Counted from the first letter of the stretch, positions 34,142 through 42,106 are shown. The stretch: 56,880 nucleotides of DNA from Caldithrix sp. (GCA_020720405.1 DYOS01000007.1:1-56880); one strand, 5' to 3'. Made by a program: numbers and translations. Notes: generated from the letters alone by a model not told the origin.

Positions 34142-34792
34142 ATGAAATACTATAAATCACCGCTGATTATCGCTCTTACCGGCGGTATTGGCAGCGGACA
34201 ATCCACTGTAGCCGGATTTTTCCAGAGATGGGGAGCACGGGTTATAAACGCCGATCAGAAAGCGAGAGAGGTGATCGCCTCCGATAAAGGATTACAAAAA
34301 GACCTTAGCCAGGCCTTTGGCGCGGGCATTTTCACCAACGGCCGCCTGAATAATAAAGAATTAGCCCGCCTTGCCTTCCGGGATGAATTCCAGACCCAGA
34401 CGCTGAACCGGCTGGTTCATCCGCACATGGTTGAGCTATTGGTTGAGGAAATGGAGGCCAGCAGATTCTCCGGCAAATTTCCGTTGATTGTCATTGATGC
34501 GGCGCTGATCTACGAAATTCATATTGAACAATTATTTGATTTTGTTGTGGTAATTGATGCCCCGCTGCCTGTGCGTGAAGCAAGGGTCCGGGAACGCGAT
34601 AAAATGAGCCGGCAGCAATTTCTGGAACGAAATCAGCGCCAGATTGATCTCAGTGAGAAGGCGCACTGGGCAGATTATGTGATTCTAAATGATGGTGATA
34701 TGGCTCAGCTGGAAGAAAAGGCAAGACAGGTCTATGATGCGCTGATAAACCGGCAGCGGGAACTGGAAAACCCGCGCAGCAGAAAAAATTAG
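34142..34792 (+). CDS. coaE: dephospho-CoA kinase with altered Walker A
   Basis: CoaE phosphorylates dephospho-CoA in the last step of CoA synthesis. The family pattern is clear: IIALTGGIGSGQSTVAGFF, INADQKAREVI, LVHPHMVELL, and RERDKMSRQQFLERNQRQID (lid). However, the Walker A lysine is Gln (CAA) where GSGKS is expected, and the usual DVPLLFE reads DAALIYE. The ATG at 34142 follows GAGGTAA after the subtilase stop; the longer open frame upstream lies inside that gene. It is the last gene of the lptE operon. It may use another residue for phosphate binding or be a paralogue. Confidence 0.82.
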   Translation: MKYYKSPLIIALTGGIGSGQSTVAGFFQRWGARVINADQKAREVIASDKGLQKDLSQAFGAGIFTNGRLNNKELARLAFRDEFQTQTLNRLVHPHMVELLVEEMEASRFSGKFPLIVIDAALIYEIHIEQLFDFVVVIDAPLPVREARVRERDKMSRQQFLERNQRQIDLSEKAHWADYVILNDGDMAQLEEKARQVYDALINRQRELENPRSRKN

Positions 34793-35712
34793 TTGAAAAT
34801 AAATTTCTGAGTTACGGTGGCGATACCCATCGATTTATCGAGTATCTCAAAATTACGCCAGCTCTTGATTGTGTTTTTAATGCATTGAACCACTTTGCGG
34901 TTATTTATGGTTGCACTGATCACCCGGATGCTTTCCGGGATGACCACACCGTTGTGTGAAATCTGAAAAGTGATTTTAATATAACCGCGCAGACCGGGCT
35001 GGGTGCGCTGACCTTTTTGAAAGCAGTAATTGATCATTGGTTTGTGATCTTCGATGACCTGATCGATCTCATTCTGGTTCCGGTAACCGCCGGCAGTGGT
35101 GACCGCTTCATCATCCCCAGCACCATCAATATTGATGTAAAGATTGCCGCGCCGGTCAATTTCGCTGATAAAATAATCATCATCCAGGGTGAAATGAACC
35201 TGGCCCATTTCACCGGACTGTTCGTTCAGTCGTTTGTTCCGGCGGTAACGCGAATAAATTTTCTCATCCGGTGTTGCCTCTTCAACTTCATAGGAAAGCT
35301 CGAACTCATCCGGCTCCGGTAAATCCTGATATTTCAGGTCTTTGATTGCTGAAAGTATACCGACTTTTTCAATTTCCCGGAGCAGGGCCTCCCGTTCAGC
35401 CTGCCGTGCCTCAGCCGGAGAGCTTGCCGGGTGCGGCGTGGCGGAAGGTCTGGCAGAGGATTCGAATACAATTTCTGTTTCGATAGCCACCGCTTCGGGT
35501 GTTAACTGGGAAACAATCAGCTCAGAGATCAACTGACGGTAACGCTGGTGGATTATTTTATCATTCTCAGTGCTGAGATTTTTGAAATCATAATAATTCA
35601 GATACAAGATAATAGTCAGAGTAAATAACAATGAACTCAGCAGAAAAAAACTGAATCGCAGATTAATCCGGTCCGAGAAACGCAGACCGAAGTACTGATC
35701 GAATGAATTCAT
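34789..35712 (-). CDS. AgmX/PglI-type (TonB-like C-terminal) membrane protein
   Basis: One TM helix near the N-terminus (residues ~20-42) anchors a periplasmic body. A Pro/Ala/Glu-rich linker and a helical region follow, then a C-terminal domain INYCFQKGQRTQPGLRGYIK with ITFQISHNGVVIPESIRV and CIKNTIKSWRNF, the AgmX/PglI C-terminal pattern with its paired cysteines. This fold resembles TonB and occurs in energy-transducing or motility-associated proteins. No ExbB/ExbD genes are adjacent. It converges on coaE with a 4-base overlap of the ends. Confidence 0.75.
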   Translation of the reverse strand: MNSFDQYFGLRFSDRINLRFSFFLLSSLLFTLTIILYLNYYDFKNLSTENDKIIHQRYRQLISELIVSQLTPEAVAIETEIVFESSARPSATPHPASSPAEARQAEREALLREIEKVGILSAIKDLKYQDLPEPDEFELSYEVEEATPDEKIYSRYRRNKRLNEQSGEMGQVHFTLDDDYFISEIDRRGNLYINIDGAGDDEAVTTAGGYRNQNEIDQVIEDHKPMINYCFQKGQRTQPGLRGYIKITFQISHNGVVIPESIRVISATINNRKVVQCIKNTIKSWRNFEILDKSMGIATVTQKFIFN

Positions 35713-35864
35713 TACACCTTCCTTGATGAGTCGGTTATTTACAGATCACCGGAATTTCCGATTGTGACTGGAGTCACCCCTGATGTTACTTCAAAACATG
35801 ACAGGGATTGCAAGAAAAAAAAAATTATGGTAAGATGCGAGCTGCTTAAGAACAGGAGCCTGGA

Positions 35865-36542
35865 ATGTTAAATTATATCTGGTTGGGGATGATCATGATC
35901 AGTCTGCTTTTCGCCGCTGGTTCGGACATCTATGATCATTTTTCGGAGAAGCAGGTTACCGCAGCTGAAAGCCGCGGGCAGGTAAACCTGAATAAGGATA
36001 CCAAAATTGGTCAGGTTACCTCAGCAGCCATCGAAGCTGCCGGTACAGCCGTCCAAATTGCCATTGGGTTGATTGGGGTAATGGCTTTGTGGTTGGGCTT
36101 GATGAAGATTGCCGAAGAATCAGGGTTTATTAAAATTTTAGCCAGAGCGGTCAAGCCGGTGACCCGCCGCCTTTTTCCGAAAATTCCGGATGATCATCCG
36201 GCGGTTGGGGCGATGATTATGAATATTGCTGCCAACATGCTCGGACTGAGTAACGCAGCGACACCGCTCGGTTTGAAAGCCATGGAGGAGCTGCAGAAAA
36301 TTAATCCGGAGAAGGAAACAGCGAGCGATGATATGATTACCTTTCTGGTTATAAATACCAGTGCCATCACCATTGTCCCAGCCACGGCCATTGCCATCCG
36401 GGCTTCACTCGGCTCGGCCAATCCCCAGCAAATTGTCGTTCCGGCTATTATTTCGGCAACGGTAGCTACAATTGTTGGCGTTACCGCTGTGAAAACCATC
36501 CAGCATTTTATGAACAGACGCAAAGCTGCGACTGGCAGATAA
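35865..36542 (+). CDS. spmA: SpmA-like nucleoside-recognition membrane protein
   Basis: SpmA and SpmB were named for spore maturation in Bacillus, but the pair is widespread in non-sporulating bacteria with an unclear transport role. This 225-residue protein has several TM helices and the gate-domain core AIGLIGVMALWLGLMKIAEESG, DHPAVGAMIMNIAANMLGLSNAATPLGLKA (shown in the sequence as one run, split here by TM boundaries) and FLVINTSAITIVPATAIAIR. The partner SpmB starts 10 bases downstream. Confidence 0.88.
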   Translation: MLNYIWLGMIMISLLFAAGSDIYDHFSEKQVTAAESRGQVNLNKDTKIGQVTSAAIEAAGTAVQIAIGLIGVMALWLGLMKIAEESGFIKILARAVKPVTRRLFPKIPDDHPAVGAMIMNIAANMLGLSNAATPLGLKAMEELQKINPEKETASDDMITFLVINTSAITIVPATAIAIRASLGSANPQQIVVPAIISATVATIVGVTAVKTIQHFMNRRKAATGR

Positions 36543-36552
36543 AGGACAAGCC

Positions 36553-37092
36553 ATGGAAACAATAAAACTTATCATCGACTGGCTGTCCTTACTGGCCATC
36601 CCCTTTATCATTTTTGCTTTTCTGGCATACGGCGGTTTTAAGAAAGTCCGCGTTTATGAAAAATTTGTTGAAGGCGCCAAAGAAGGCTTTGAAGTTGGTG
36701 TTCGTATCATTCCGTACCTTGTGGCCATGCTGGTTGCCATCGCCATGTTCCGGGCCAGCGGCGGTATCGCTTTGATAAGCAAGCTCTTCGCACCGTTAAC
36801 CAATCTGATCAATATGCCGGCTGAAGTTCTGCCGATGGCCATAATGAGGCCCCTTTCGGGAAGCGGTTCAATCGGTATTATGACCGAGTTGATGAAAACC
36901 CATGGCGTTGATTCGCTGATCGGATTCATGTCGTCAACCATGTTTGGCAGTACGGAAACAACTTTTTATGTCGTCGCAGTTTATTTTGGGGCAGTTAATA
37001 TCCGCAATTCGCGGTATGCCCTGCCGGTTGGATTATTAGCCGATGCGGCCGGCTTAACGACCGCAGTTTTTATCTGTAACCTGTTTTACTAA
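36553..37092 (+). CDS. spmB: SpmB-like nucleoside-recognition membrane protein
   Basis: A 179-residue membrane protein with the partner gate domain: EGAKEGFEVGVRIIPYLVAM, MAIMRPLSGSGSIGIMTELM and SSTMFGSTETTFYVVAVYFG, all typical of SpmB. It likely forms a complex with SpmA in the inner membrane. There is no sporulation gene nearby, so the role here is not spore formation. Confidence 0.88.
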   Translation: METIKLIIDWLSLLAIPFIIFAFLAYGGFKKVRVYEKFVEGAKEGFEVGVRIIPYLVAMLVAIAMFRASGGIALISKLFAPLTNLINMPAEVLPMAIMRPLSGSGSIGIMTELMKTHGVDSLIGFMSSTMFGSTETTFYVVAVYFGAVNIRNSRYALPVGLLADAAGLTTAVFICNLFY

Positions 37093-37104
37093 AAGGAGAT
37101 GTTA

Positions 37105-37572
37105 ATGTTAATGCGTTCAATTTTATTAATAGTTCTGGCACTCAGCTTTAATTTGTCGGCCCAGTCAGAGTTCAAAAATTACGGTCACGAAATATCAGTC
37201 CAGGATACCATTAGTATCCAGAAACTGCTGGCCAGCCCGGAATCCTTTGTCGGTCAGACTGTACTGGTTCAGGGCCGCATTGTAGCGGTTTGTGAAAACC
37301 GTGGCTGCTGGATGAATCTGGCTGCTGAAAATGGAGAGCAGAGTATTAAAATAAAAGTCAACGACGGTGAAATTGTTTTTCCTCTGGATGCCAAAGGCAA
37401 AGTAGCCCAGGCCCAGGGCATTTTCGAAAAACTGGTTTATTCCGTTGAAGATGTCCGGAAAATCAAACAGCATGAGGCCGAGGAGCATGGCACCGCCTTC
37501 GATCCGGCCACGGTTACCGAAGGCATGACCGTTTTCCGCATAAAAGGCCAGGGCGCCCGGATTTTTCAATAG
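37105..37572 (+). CDS. DUF4920 domain secreted protein
   Basis: A signal peptide (to about residue 18, LSAQS) precedes an OB-like domain with VGQTVLVQGRIVAVCENRGCWMNLAAENG, here split for length: the CxxxGCWM motif is the DUF4920 hallmark and may bind a metal or redox partner. A conserved AxGIFEK follows. Function is unknown. The ATG at 37105 has an AGGAG site at the right distance; the first ATG at 37099 is too close to it. It is followed by a PepSY-type membrane protein. Confidence 0.8.
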   Translation: MLMRSILLIVLALSFNLSAQSEFKNYGHEISVQDTISIQKLLASPESFVGQTVLVQGRIVAVCENRGCWMNLAAENGEQSIKIKVNDGEIVFPLDAKGKVAQAQGIFEKLVYSVEDVRKIKQHEAEEHGTAFDPATVTEGMTVFRIKGQGARIFQ

Positions 37573-37574
37573 GC

Positions 37575-38123
37575 ATGGGCTGGCGGAGAATCAACCGTAT
37601 CCTGCACCGCGATATTGGTTATCTGGCCTTTGGCCTGACGGTCATTTTTTCTGTATCCGGTGTAGCGGTTAATCATATTAAAGACTGGAATCCGAATTAT
37701 CAGATCATCAGGGAGACATTCCATCTTCCTGATGAAGTTCTTCAGAATCCGGATGAAATTCCGGGTTTTCTCAGTCGGGAGAAGGCCGGCGGAAAAACCA
37801 TAGAAAGTACATTTACACCCGCGCCCGGTCAGAAGCAGTATTTTTTTGATAAACAAACCTTTACCGTTTATCTGCAGGACGGCCGCGTCGAATCGGAACA
37901 GGTCCGCCAGCGGCGGATCTTTTACGAGATGAATTATCTGCATCTCAATCATGCCAAAAAATGGTGGACCTGGTTTTCGGATTTGTATGCAGTGGCTCTG
38001 CTTTTTCTGGCCGTCAGCGGCATTATTTTGTTGAAGGGAAAAACCGGACTGGCCGGTCGCGGCTGGTGGCTGACTCTGATCGGTATTGTTTTACCGGTTC
38101 TGTTTTTGATAATTTACCTGTGA
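37575..38123 (+). CDS. PepSY-associated TM helix protein
   Basis: A 182-residue membrane protein with the typical start HRDIGYLAFGLTVIFSVSGV, a periplasmic PepSY-like segment (residues ~38-120), and a motif LHLNHAKKWWTWFSDLYAVA leading into two C-terminal TM helices. Such proteins are found with iron/copper uptake and reductase systems; none is adjacent except the cysteine-containing DUF4920 protein upstream. The exact role is unknown. Confidence 0.8.
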   Translation: MGWRRINRILHRDIGYLAFGLTVIFSVSGVAVNHIKDWNPNYQIIRETFHLPDEVLQNPDEIPGFLSREKAGGKTIESTFTPAPGQKQYFFDKQTFTVYLQDGRVESEQVRQRRIFYEMNYLHLNHAKKWWTWFSDLYAVALLFLAVSGIILLKGKTGLAGRGWWLTLIGIVLPVLFLIIYL

Positions 38124-38127
38124 GTTT

Positions 38128-39579
38128 ATGAAAATCTGCATTATCTCCCCGGAAATTGTTCCTTATGCCAAAACCGGCGGTTTGGCTGATATGACCGGCG
38201 CACTCGGCAAATATCTAAGCCTGGCCGGGCACGAAGTGCGGATGGTAATGCCCCTTTACGGACAAATCGACCGGGAAGCCTTTGATCTGGCCCCGGTTGA
38301 AATTGCCCAGGACATTGACCTCTCCTTTTTGCCCGGCCAACTTAAAATAAATGTTTATTCCGCCCGGATGCCGGGCAGCCAGGCTGATGTATTTTTCATC
38401 GAACAAAATTTTTTGTATAACCGGCCAAAGATTTACACTACGGATGGTGATGAGGCGCTGCGCTTCGCTGTTTTAACCGCAGCAAGTATTGTGTTGTGTC
38501 AAAGGCTGGGCTGGGCACCGGATATTTTTCATCTGAATGACTGGCAGACTGCTTTGCTTCCGGTTTATCTGAAATCAATTTACCACTGGGATCTTCTGTT
38601 TCTTCATTCGAAGACCTTACTGACCATTCACAATATCGGTTACCAGGGATTATTCAGCGCCGATACCATCAACCAGCTTGGCCTGGCCGCTCATTTTGCC
38701 TGGTTTGACTCGGGAGAACTTTATTCCGGCCGTCTTAACTTTCTGAAAACCGGAATTTTACACGCCGACTGGATTTCAACGGTCAGCGTGACCTACAGCC
38801 ATGAAATTCAAACCCCAGAATATGGCGAAGGTCTTGATGAACTTCTGCGTTACCGCTCCAATCACCTGACCGGCATTCTGAATGGTGTGGATTATGATAC
38901 CTGGAATCCCGCTGTTGATCCTTTTCTGCCTATGCATTACGGGGCTGGAACAGCGCATCTGAAACAAAAAATTAAAATGCAGGTTTTCTCCGATCTTGGT
39001 TTGGAAAAGGGTGAAAATGCACCGCTTCTGACCATGATCTCCCGGCTGGTTCATCAGAAGGGAATCAGTCTTTTGCATGGTACGCTGGAATGGTTATTGA
39101 TAAATTTTGAGGTCAGGGTGGTCATCCTCGGCGAAGGCGAAGCTCATTTTGAGAATTATCTGCATCAGGTTCAACACCAGTTCCCCGGCCGATTTGTATT
39201 TGTTAAAGGTTATAATAATGCACTCTCGCACCAGCTTGAAGCAGCGGCTGATATTTTTCTGATGCCATCCCTGTATGAACCCTGTGGTTTAAATCAGATT
39301 TACAGCCTGAAATATGGAACAGTACCCGTGGTCAGAAAAACCGGTGGCCTGGCCGATACGGTTGAGCTGTATAACTGGGAAAAGCAGACCGGAACAGGTT
39401 TTGTGTTCGATGCCTTCAGCCAGGACAGTCTGCGCTGGGCGCTGGAGTATGCCCTGACTACCTTCAATTATAAAGAGAGCTGGAAAAAATTAATGCGCAA
39501 CGGTATGATGAAAGATTACAGCTGGGATATTCAGATTCATCATTATCTCCGCCTTTATGATCAGGTGGTTTCGCTATGA
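38128..39579 (+). CDS. glgA: glycogen synthase GlgA
   Basis: A GT5 family enzyme transferring glucose from ADP-glucose to growing alpha-1,4-glucan. The N-terminal ADP-glucose motif is AKTGGLADMTGALGKYL. The catalytic domain has HLNDWQTALLPVYLKS, the C-terminal Rossmann domain MISRLVHQKGISLL, and the acceptor/donor site PSLYEPCGLNQIYSLKYG with VRKTGGLADTV. About 483 residues is typical. It overlaps the HAD phosphatase by 4 bases. No other glg gene is in the window. Confidence 0.96.
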   Translation: MKICIISPEIVPYAKTGGLADMTGALGKYLSLAGHEVRMVMPLYGQIDREAFDLAPVEIAQDIDLSFLPGQLKINVYSARMPGSQADVFFIEQNFLYNRPKIYTTDGDEALRFAVLTAASIVLCQRLGWAPDIFHLNDWQTALLPVYLKSIYHWDLLFLHSKTLLTIHNIGYQGLFSADTINQLGLAAHFAWFDSGELYSGRLNFLKTGILHADWISTVSVTYSHEIQTPEYGEGLDELLRYRSNHLTGILNGVDYDTWNPAVDPFLPMHYGAGTAHLKQKIKMQVFSDLGLEKGENAPLLTMISRLVHQKGISLLHGTLEWLLINFEVRVVILGEGEAHFENYLHQVQHQFPGRFVFVKGYNNALSHQLEAAADIFLMPSLYEPCGLNQIYSLKYGTVPVVRKTGGLADTVELYNWEKQTGTGFVFDAFSQDSLRWALEYALTTFNYKESWKKLMRNGMMKDYSWDIQIHHYLRLYDQVVSL

Positions 39580-40349
39580 GCGCTGGTCGTGAGATCAAAG
39601 GATTACTGATTGATCTTGATGGTGTCATTTATAATCAGGATACGGTTATCCCCGGTGCGGCTGAAACGATTCAATATTTAACCGATAAAAAAATACCCTT
39701 CCGCTTTATCACCAATACAACCATGAAAAGCCGATCGGGTCTATCAGCGAAACTGCAGTTCATGGGCATTCACTGCCGGCCGGAACATATTTTCAGCAGC
39801 GTTTATGCCGGCGTTCTGTATCTGGGTAATATCGCTGCGGAACGGCCATATTTTTTACTGACTCCGGATGCCCAAAGTGAATTTTCTCAGGCTCACCATG
39901 ATGAGAATGCGGATGTAGTTGTGGTCGGCGATCTGGGGCAGGAAAATTTCTTTACTCCGCTGAACCGGGCCTTCCAGCATCTTTTGAATGGTGCAAAACT
40001 TGTGGCTCTGCAGAAAAACCGCTTCTGGCTGAGTAATTTTGGTTATACGCTTGATGCCGGAGCTTTTGTGGCCATGCTGGAATTTGCCGCCGGTGTTCAG
40101 GCGGTGGTTCTTGGCAAACCGAACAAAGCTTTCTTTGATTTGGCGGTGCAGTCCATTGATATCCCGCCACAAAATTTGCTGATGATTGGTGATGATATCG
40201 AATCCGATATGCGCGGCGCCCAGCAGTCTGGTTTAATGACCATGCTGGTTGAGACCGGGAAATACCGACCGGGTGATGAGAATCAACTTCAGACAGCACC
40301 GGATTTCAAGTTACCATCTCTTAGGTTTGTCCGGGAAATCATTGGATGA
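39576..40349 (+). CDS. HAD-IIA family phosphatase (NagD/HDHD2-like)
   Basis: A Mg-dependent phosphatase with nucleophile motif LLIDLDGVIYNQ (two Asp), motif II in FITNTTMKS, the C2A cap region between, motif III Lys in VVLGKPNKAFF and motif IV MIGDDIESDMRGA. The IIA layout and length (257) resemble HDHD2/LHPP proteins. The substrate is unknown. It overlaps glgA and the DCC gene by 4 bases each, so the three are one unit. Confidence 0.9.
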   Translation: MSAGREIKGLLIDLDGVIYNQDTVIPGAAETIQYLTDKKIPFRFITNTTMKSRSGLSAKLQFMGIHCRPEHIFSSVYAGVLYLGNIAAERPYFLLTPDAQSEFSQAHHDENADVVVVGDLGQENFFTPLNRAFQHLLNGAKLVALQKNRFWLSNFGYTLDAGAFVAMLEFAAGVQAVVLGKPNKAFFDLAVQSIDIPPQNLLMIGDDIESDMRGAQQSGLMTMLVETGKYRPGDENQLQTAPDFKLPSLRFVREIIG

Positions 40350-40741
40350 GACCTGATCAGCAGCGGCCGGTTCTCGTTTTTGATGGCATCTGTAATCTGT
40401 GCCATGGTCTGGTTGTCTTTATTCTGAAAAATGAAAAAGCTCCGCTCATTTATTTTTCTGCTCTTCAATCCGGATTTGCAAAAAACCTTTGCGTAGACTC
40501 ATCAACCGATTCAGTTTTGTTTATTGATAAAGGCAGAATTTATACTGAGTCGGAAGCAGTTTTCGAAATCTGCCGCTATCTGCGTTTTCCCTGGAATTTA
40601 CTGCGTCTCTTGCGCATCCTGCCAAAATTGGTGAGCGATCAGGCTTACCGTTACATTGCCCGCCATCGTTTCCGGCTTTTTGGCCGGCGCCAGAGTTGCG
40701 TTTATAATCTGCCCGGGCATATGGAACGATTTTTAGAGTAG
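40346..40741 (+). CDS. DCC family thiol-disulfide oxidoreductase (DUF393)
   Basis: A 131-residue thioredoxin-fold-like protein with the family's N-terminal VFDGICNLCHGLVVFI (CxxC), a YFSALQS motif, and the mid-region SVLFIDKGRIYTESEAVFEI with ARHRFRLFGRRQSC near the end. Redox activity is inferred from the motif. It ends 75 bases before the tmRNA gene. Confidence 0.9.
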   Translation: MRPDQQRPVLVFDGICNLCHGLVVFILKNEKAPLIYFSALQSGFAKNLCVDSSTDSVLFIDKGRIYTESEAVFEICRYLRFPWNLLRLLRILPKLVSDQAYRYIARHRFRLFGRRQSCVYNLPGHMERFLE

Positions 40742-40816
40742 GTGGTTTTTCCTGTTGAGAAATGGCGTGATGATGTTTATCTTCCCGTCCGTTTTGGAAT
40801 TGTTCTTTCAAATTAT

Positions 40817-41167
40817 GGGGACGTTTTTGGATTTGACGGGCATAAGAAGGATGTGAACGGCAACCCGGGATCCCGGTTACCCCGCAATTAACCGGAAGCA
40901 CGATAAGTGCCGACTACGATTACGCACTGGCAGCTTAATTGATTGCCACGTTCACCTGTTCTCCAATCTGCCGGGGATAGATTGAACGCCGCCTGGGCAG
41001 ATTTGAATGGTCATATTTTAAAGGTGGCCATTTAAAACTTACTTTAAATCGTCTGGATGCGGGTTTGTGTTTTGTTCAGCATCAGGATTAAATATCACAA
41101 AGCACTAAGGTTGTAGAAGTTTACGTTGGTCTATGTCCGGACCCGGGTTCGACTCCCGGCGTCTCCA
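40817..41167 (+). ncRNA. ssrA: transfer-messenger RNA (tmRNA, ssrA)
   Basis: tmRNA rescues stalled ribosomes and tags the stalled peptide for degradation. The 5' end GGGGACG (40817-40823) pairs with CGTCTCC (41160-41166) as the tRNA-like acceptor with one G-U. TTTGGATTTGACGGG at the 5' side and GGGTTCGACTCCC (T arm) at the 3' side are typical. The tag frame starts at GCC (40909) after the resume context ATAAGT and encodes ADYDYALAA, then TAA at 40936-40938. The discriminator is A (41167); a full CCA is not encoded. Length is about 351 nt, one-piece form. Confidence 0.95.
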
Positions 41168-41174
41168 CAAATTT

Positions 41175-41315
41175 ATGAATAGTCTGATTATCCTTATCCT
41201 GGGCATTTTATTTTTGGTTCTGCTTTATTCGGCACAGCAAAAAAGCCGCAAAACCCAACAAAAGAGCCGGGCGCTTAAAGAAAAAATTCGAGAAAGATCT
41301 CAAAATTTTGATTGA
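41175..41315 (+). CDS. small single-pass membrane protein (46 residues)
   Basis: The short frame encodes an N-terminal TM helix (NSLIILILGILFLVLLYSAQ) followed by a strongly basic, helical tail with QQKSRKTQQKSRALKEKIRE. The layout recalls the TM plus basic tail of YajC but is too short to assign. There is no ribosome binding site: the ATG lies 8 bases after the tmRNA 3' end. Its stop codon overlaps the -35 box of the tRNA promoter. It may be a real small protein or a chance frame. Confidence 0.35.
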   Translation: MNSLIILILGILFLVLLYSAQQKSRKTQQKSRALKEKIRERSQNFD

Positions 41316-41340
41316 CAGTTTTAGTGCCAAGTAATATATT
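41312..41340 (+). promoter_or_regulatory. sigma-70 promoter of the tRNA-Gly/Cys/Leu operon
   Basis: A perfect TTGACA (41312-41317), a 17-base spacer and TATATT (41335-41340) form a very strong promoter 58 bases before tRNA-Gly. No terminator is seen until 42264, so it should transcribe the tRNAs and both nuclease cassettes. Confidence 0.8.
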
Positions 41341-41398
41341 TGCCTTCTCATTTGAACGGATTGAGAAAGTTCTTTCTATCGGTCAGAAAAGATTTTAA

Positions 41399-41471
41399 GC
41401 GAGAGTAGCTCAGTTGGTAGAGCACAACCTTGCCAAGGTTGGGGTCGCGGGTTCGAGTCCCGTCTCTCGCT
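41399..41471 (+). tRNA. tRNA-Gly (GCC)
   Basis: A full cloverleaf with acceptor GCGAGAG/CTCTCGC, D arm GCTCAGTTGGTAGAGC, anticodon arm AACCTTGCCAAGGTT (anticodon GCC) and T arm GCGGGTTCGAGTCCCGT. The discriminator is T; CCA is not encoded. It is first in the tRNA operon, 12 bases before tRNA-Cys. Confidence 0.97.
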
Positions 41472-41483
41472 CTTTCTATTTAT

Positions 41484-41558
41484 GGCGACGTACCCAAGTG
41501 GTAAGGGAGAGGTCTGCAAAATCTTTATGCGCCGGTTCGAATCCGGCCGTCGCCTCCA
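41484..41558 (+). tRNA. tRNA-Cys (GCA), CCA end encoded
   Basis: The acceptor GGCGACG pairs with CGTCGCC (41548-41554). The D arm is CCCAAGTGGTAAGGG, the anticodon loop is CTGCAAA (anticodon GCA), and the T arm is GCCGGTTCGAATCCGGC. The discriminator T (41555) is followed by CCA at 41556-41558. The last A is also the first base of the ATG of the nuclease gene. The 3' 19 bases (41538-41556) are repeated twice downstream at 41838 and 42138. Confidence 0.95.
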
Positions 41559-41806
41559 TGGGCAAAGAATACTTTGTTTATATCTTGAGGAGCGAAAGAG
41601 ATGGCCGGCGCTATATAGGTTATACAGCAGACCTTGAACGCAGACTGTCAGAGCATCAATCGGGATTAGTGAAATCCACAAAGTTCCGGCGGCCATTAAA
41701 ATTAGTACATACTGAAAAATATTCAGATAAAAAAGAAGCTGAGAAGCGCGAGATGTTCTTTAAAACCGGACAGGGGCGGCAATATTTGTCAGATCACGGT
41801 CTGTAA
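41558..41806 (+). CDS. GIY-YIG nuclease, cassette copy 1
   Basis: An 82-residue stand-alone GIY-YIG domain: EYFVYILRSERDGRRYIGYT contains the GIY (VYI) and YIG elements, followed by the catalytic-type Arg in LERRLSEHQSG, and KKEAEKREMFFKTGQG with the metal-binding Glu and the family's C-terminal signature. It is the YhbQ/UvrC-N-like single-domain type; such enzymes nick or cut DNA. The ATG begins inside the encoded CCA of tRNA-Cys, and no Shine-Dalgarno precedes it. The open frame runs back through the tRNAs, but the domain begins at this ATG. Expression is probably as part of the tRNA transcript. Confidence 0.85.
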   Translation: MGKEYFVYILRSERDGRRYIGYTADLERRLSEHQSGLVKSTKFRRPLKLVHTEKYSDKKEAEKREMFFKTGQGRQYLSDHGL

Positions 41807-41857
41807 GGCTGAGAGTATGCAACCCGCCTGAGGCGGGCGAATCCGGCCGTCGCCTCC

Positions 41858-42106
41858 ATGGGCAAAGAATACTTTGTTTATATCTTGAGGAGCGAAAGAG
41901 ATGGCCGGCGCTATATAGGTTATACAGCAGACCTTGAACGCAGACTGTCAGAGCATCAATCGGGATTAGTGAAATCCACAAAGTTCCGGCGGCCATTAAA
42001 ATTAGTACATACTGAAAAATATTCAGATAAAAAAGAAGCTGAGAAGCGCGAGATGTTCTTTAAAACCGGACAGGGGCGGCAATATTTGTCAGATCACGGT
42101 CTGTAA
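41858..42106 (+). CDS. GIY-YIG nuclease, cassette copy 2
   Basis: Base-for-base identical to the first copy, hence the same 82-residue GIY-YIG domain protein. It is preceded by an 18-base copy of the tRNA-Cys 3' end plus CCA context, not by a complete tRNA. The exact identity means either a very recent duplication or ongoing homogenisation. A collapse or artefactual expansion in assembly would also give identical copies. Confidence 0.85.
   Translation: MGKEYFVYILRSERDGRRYIGYTADLERRLSEHQSGLVKSTKFRRPLKLVHTEKYSDKKEAEKREMFFKTGQGRQYLSDHGL

Noticed and set aside
35865-37092. SpmA/SpmB taken as evidence of sporulation
   Set aside because: The pair is common in non-sporulating bacteria and no sporulation genes are present in this Gram-negative context.
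41414-41557. N-terminal extension of the first GIY-YIG protein through tRNA-Gly and tRNA-Cys
   Set aside because: The extension translates tRNA sequence; the second identical copy begins at the ATG where the domain starts.
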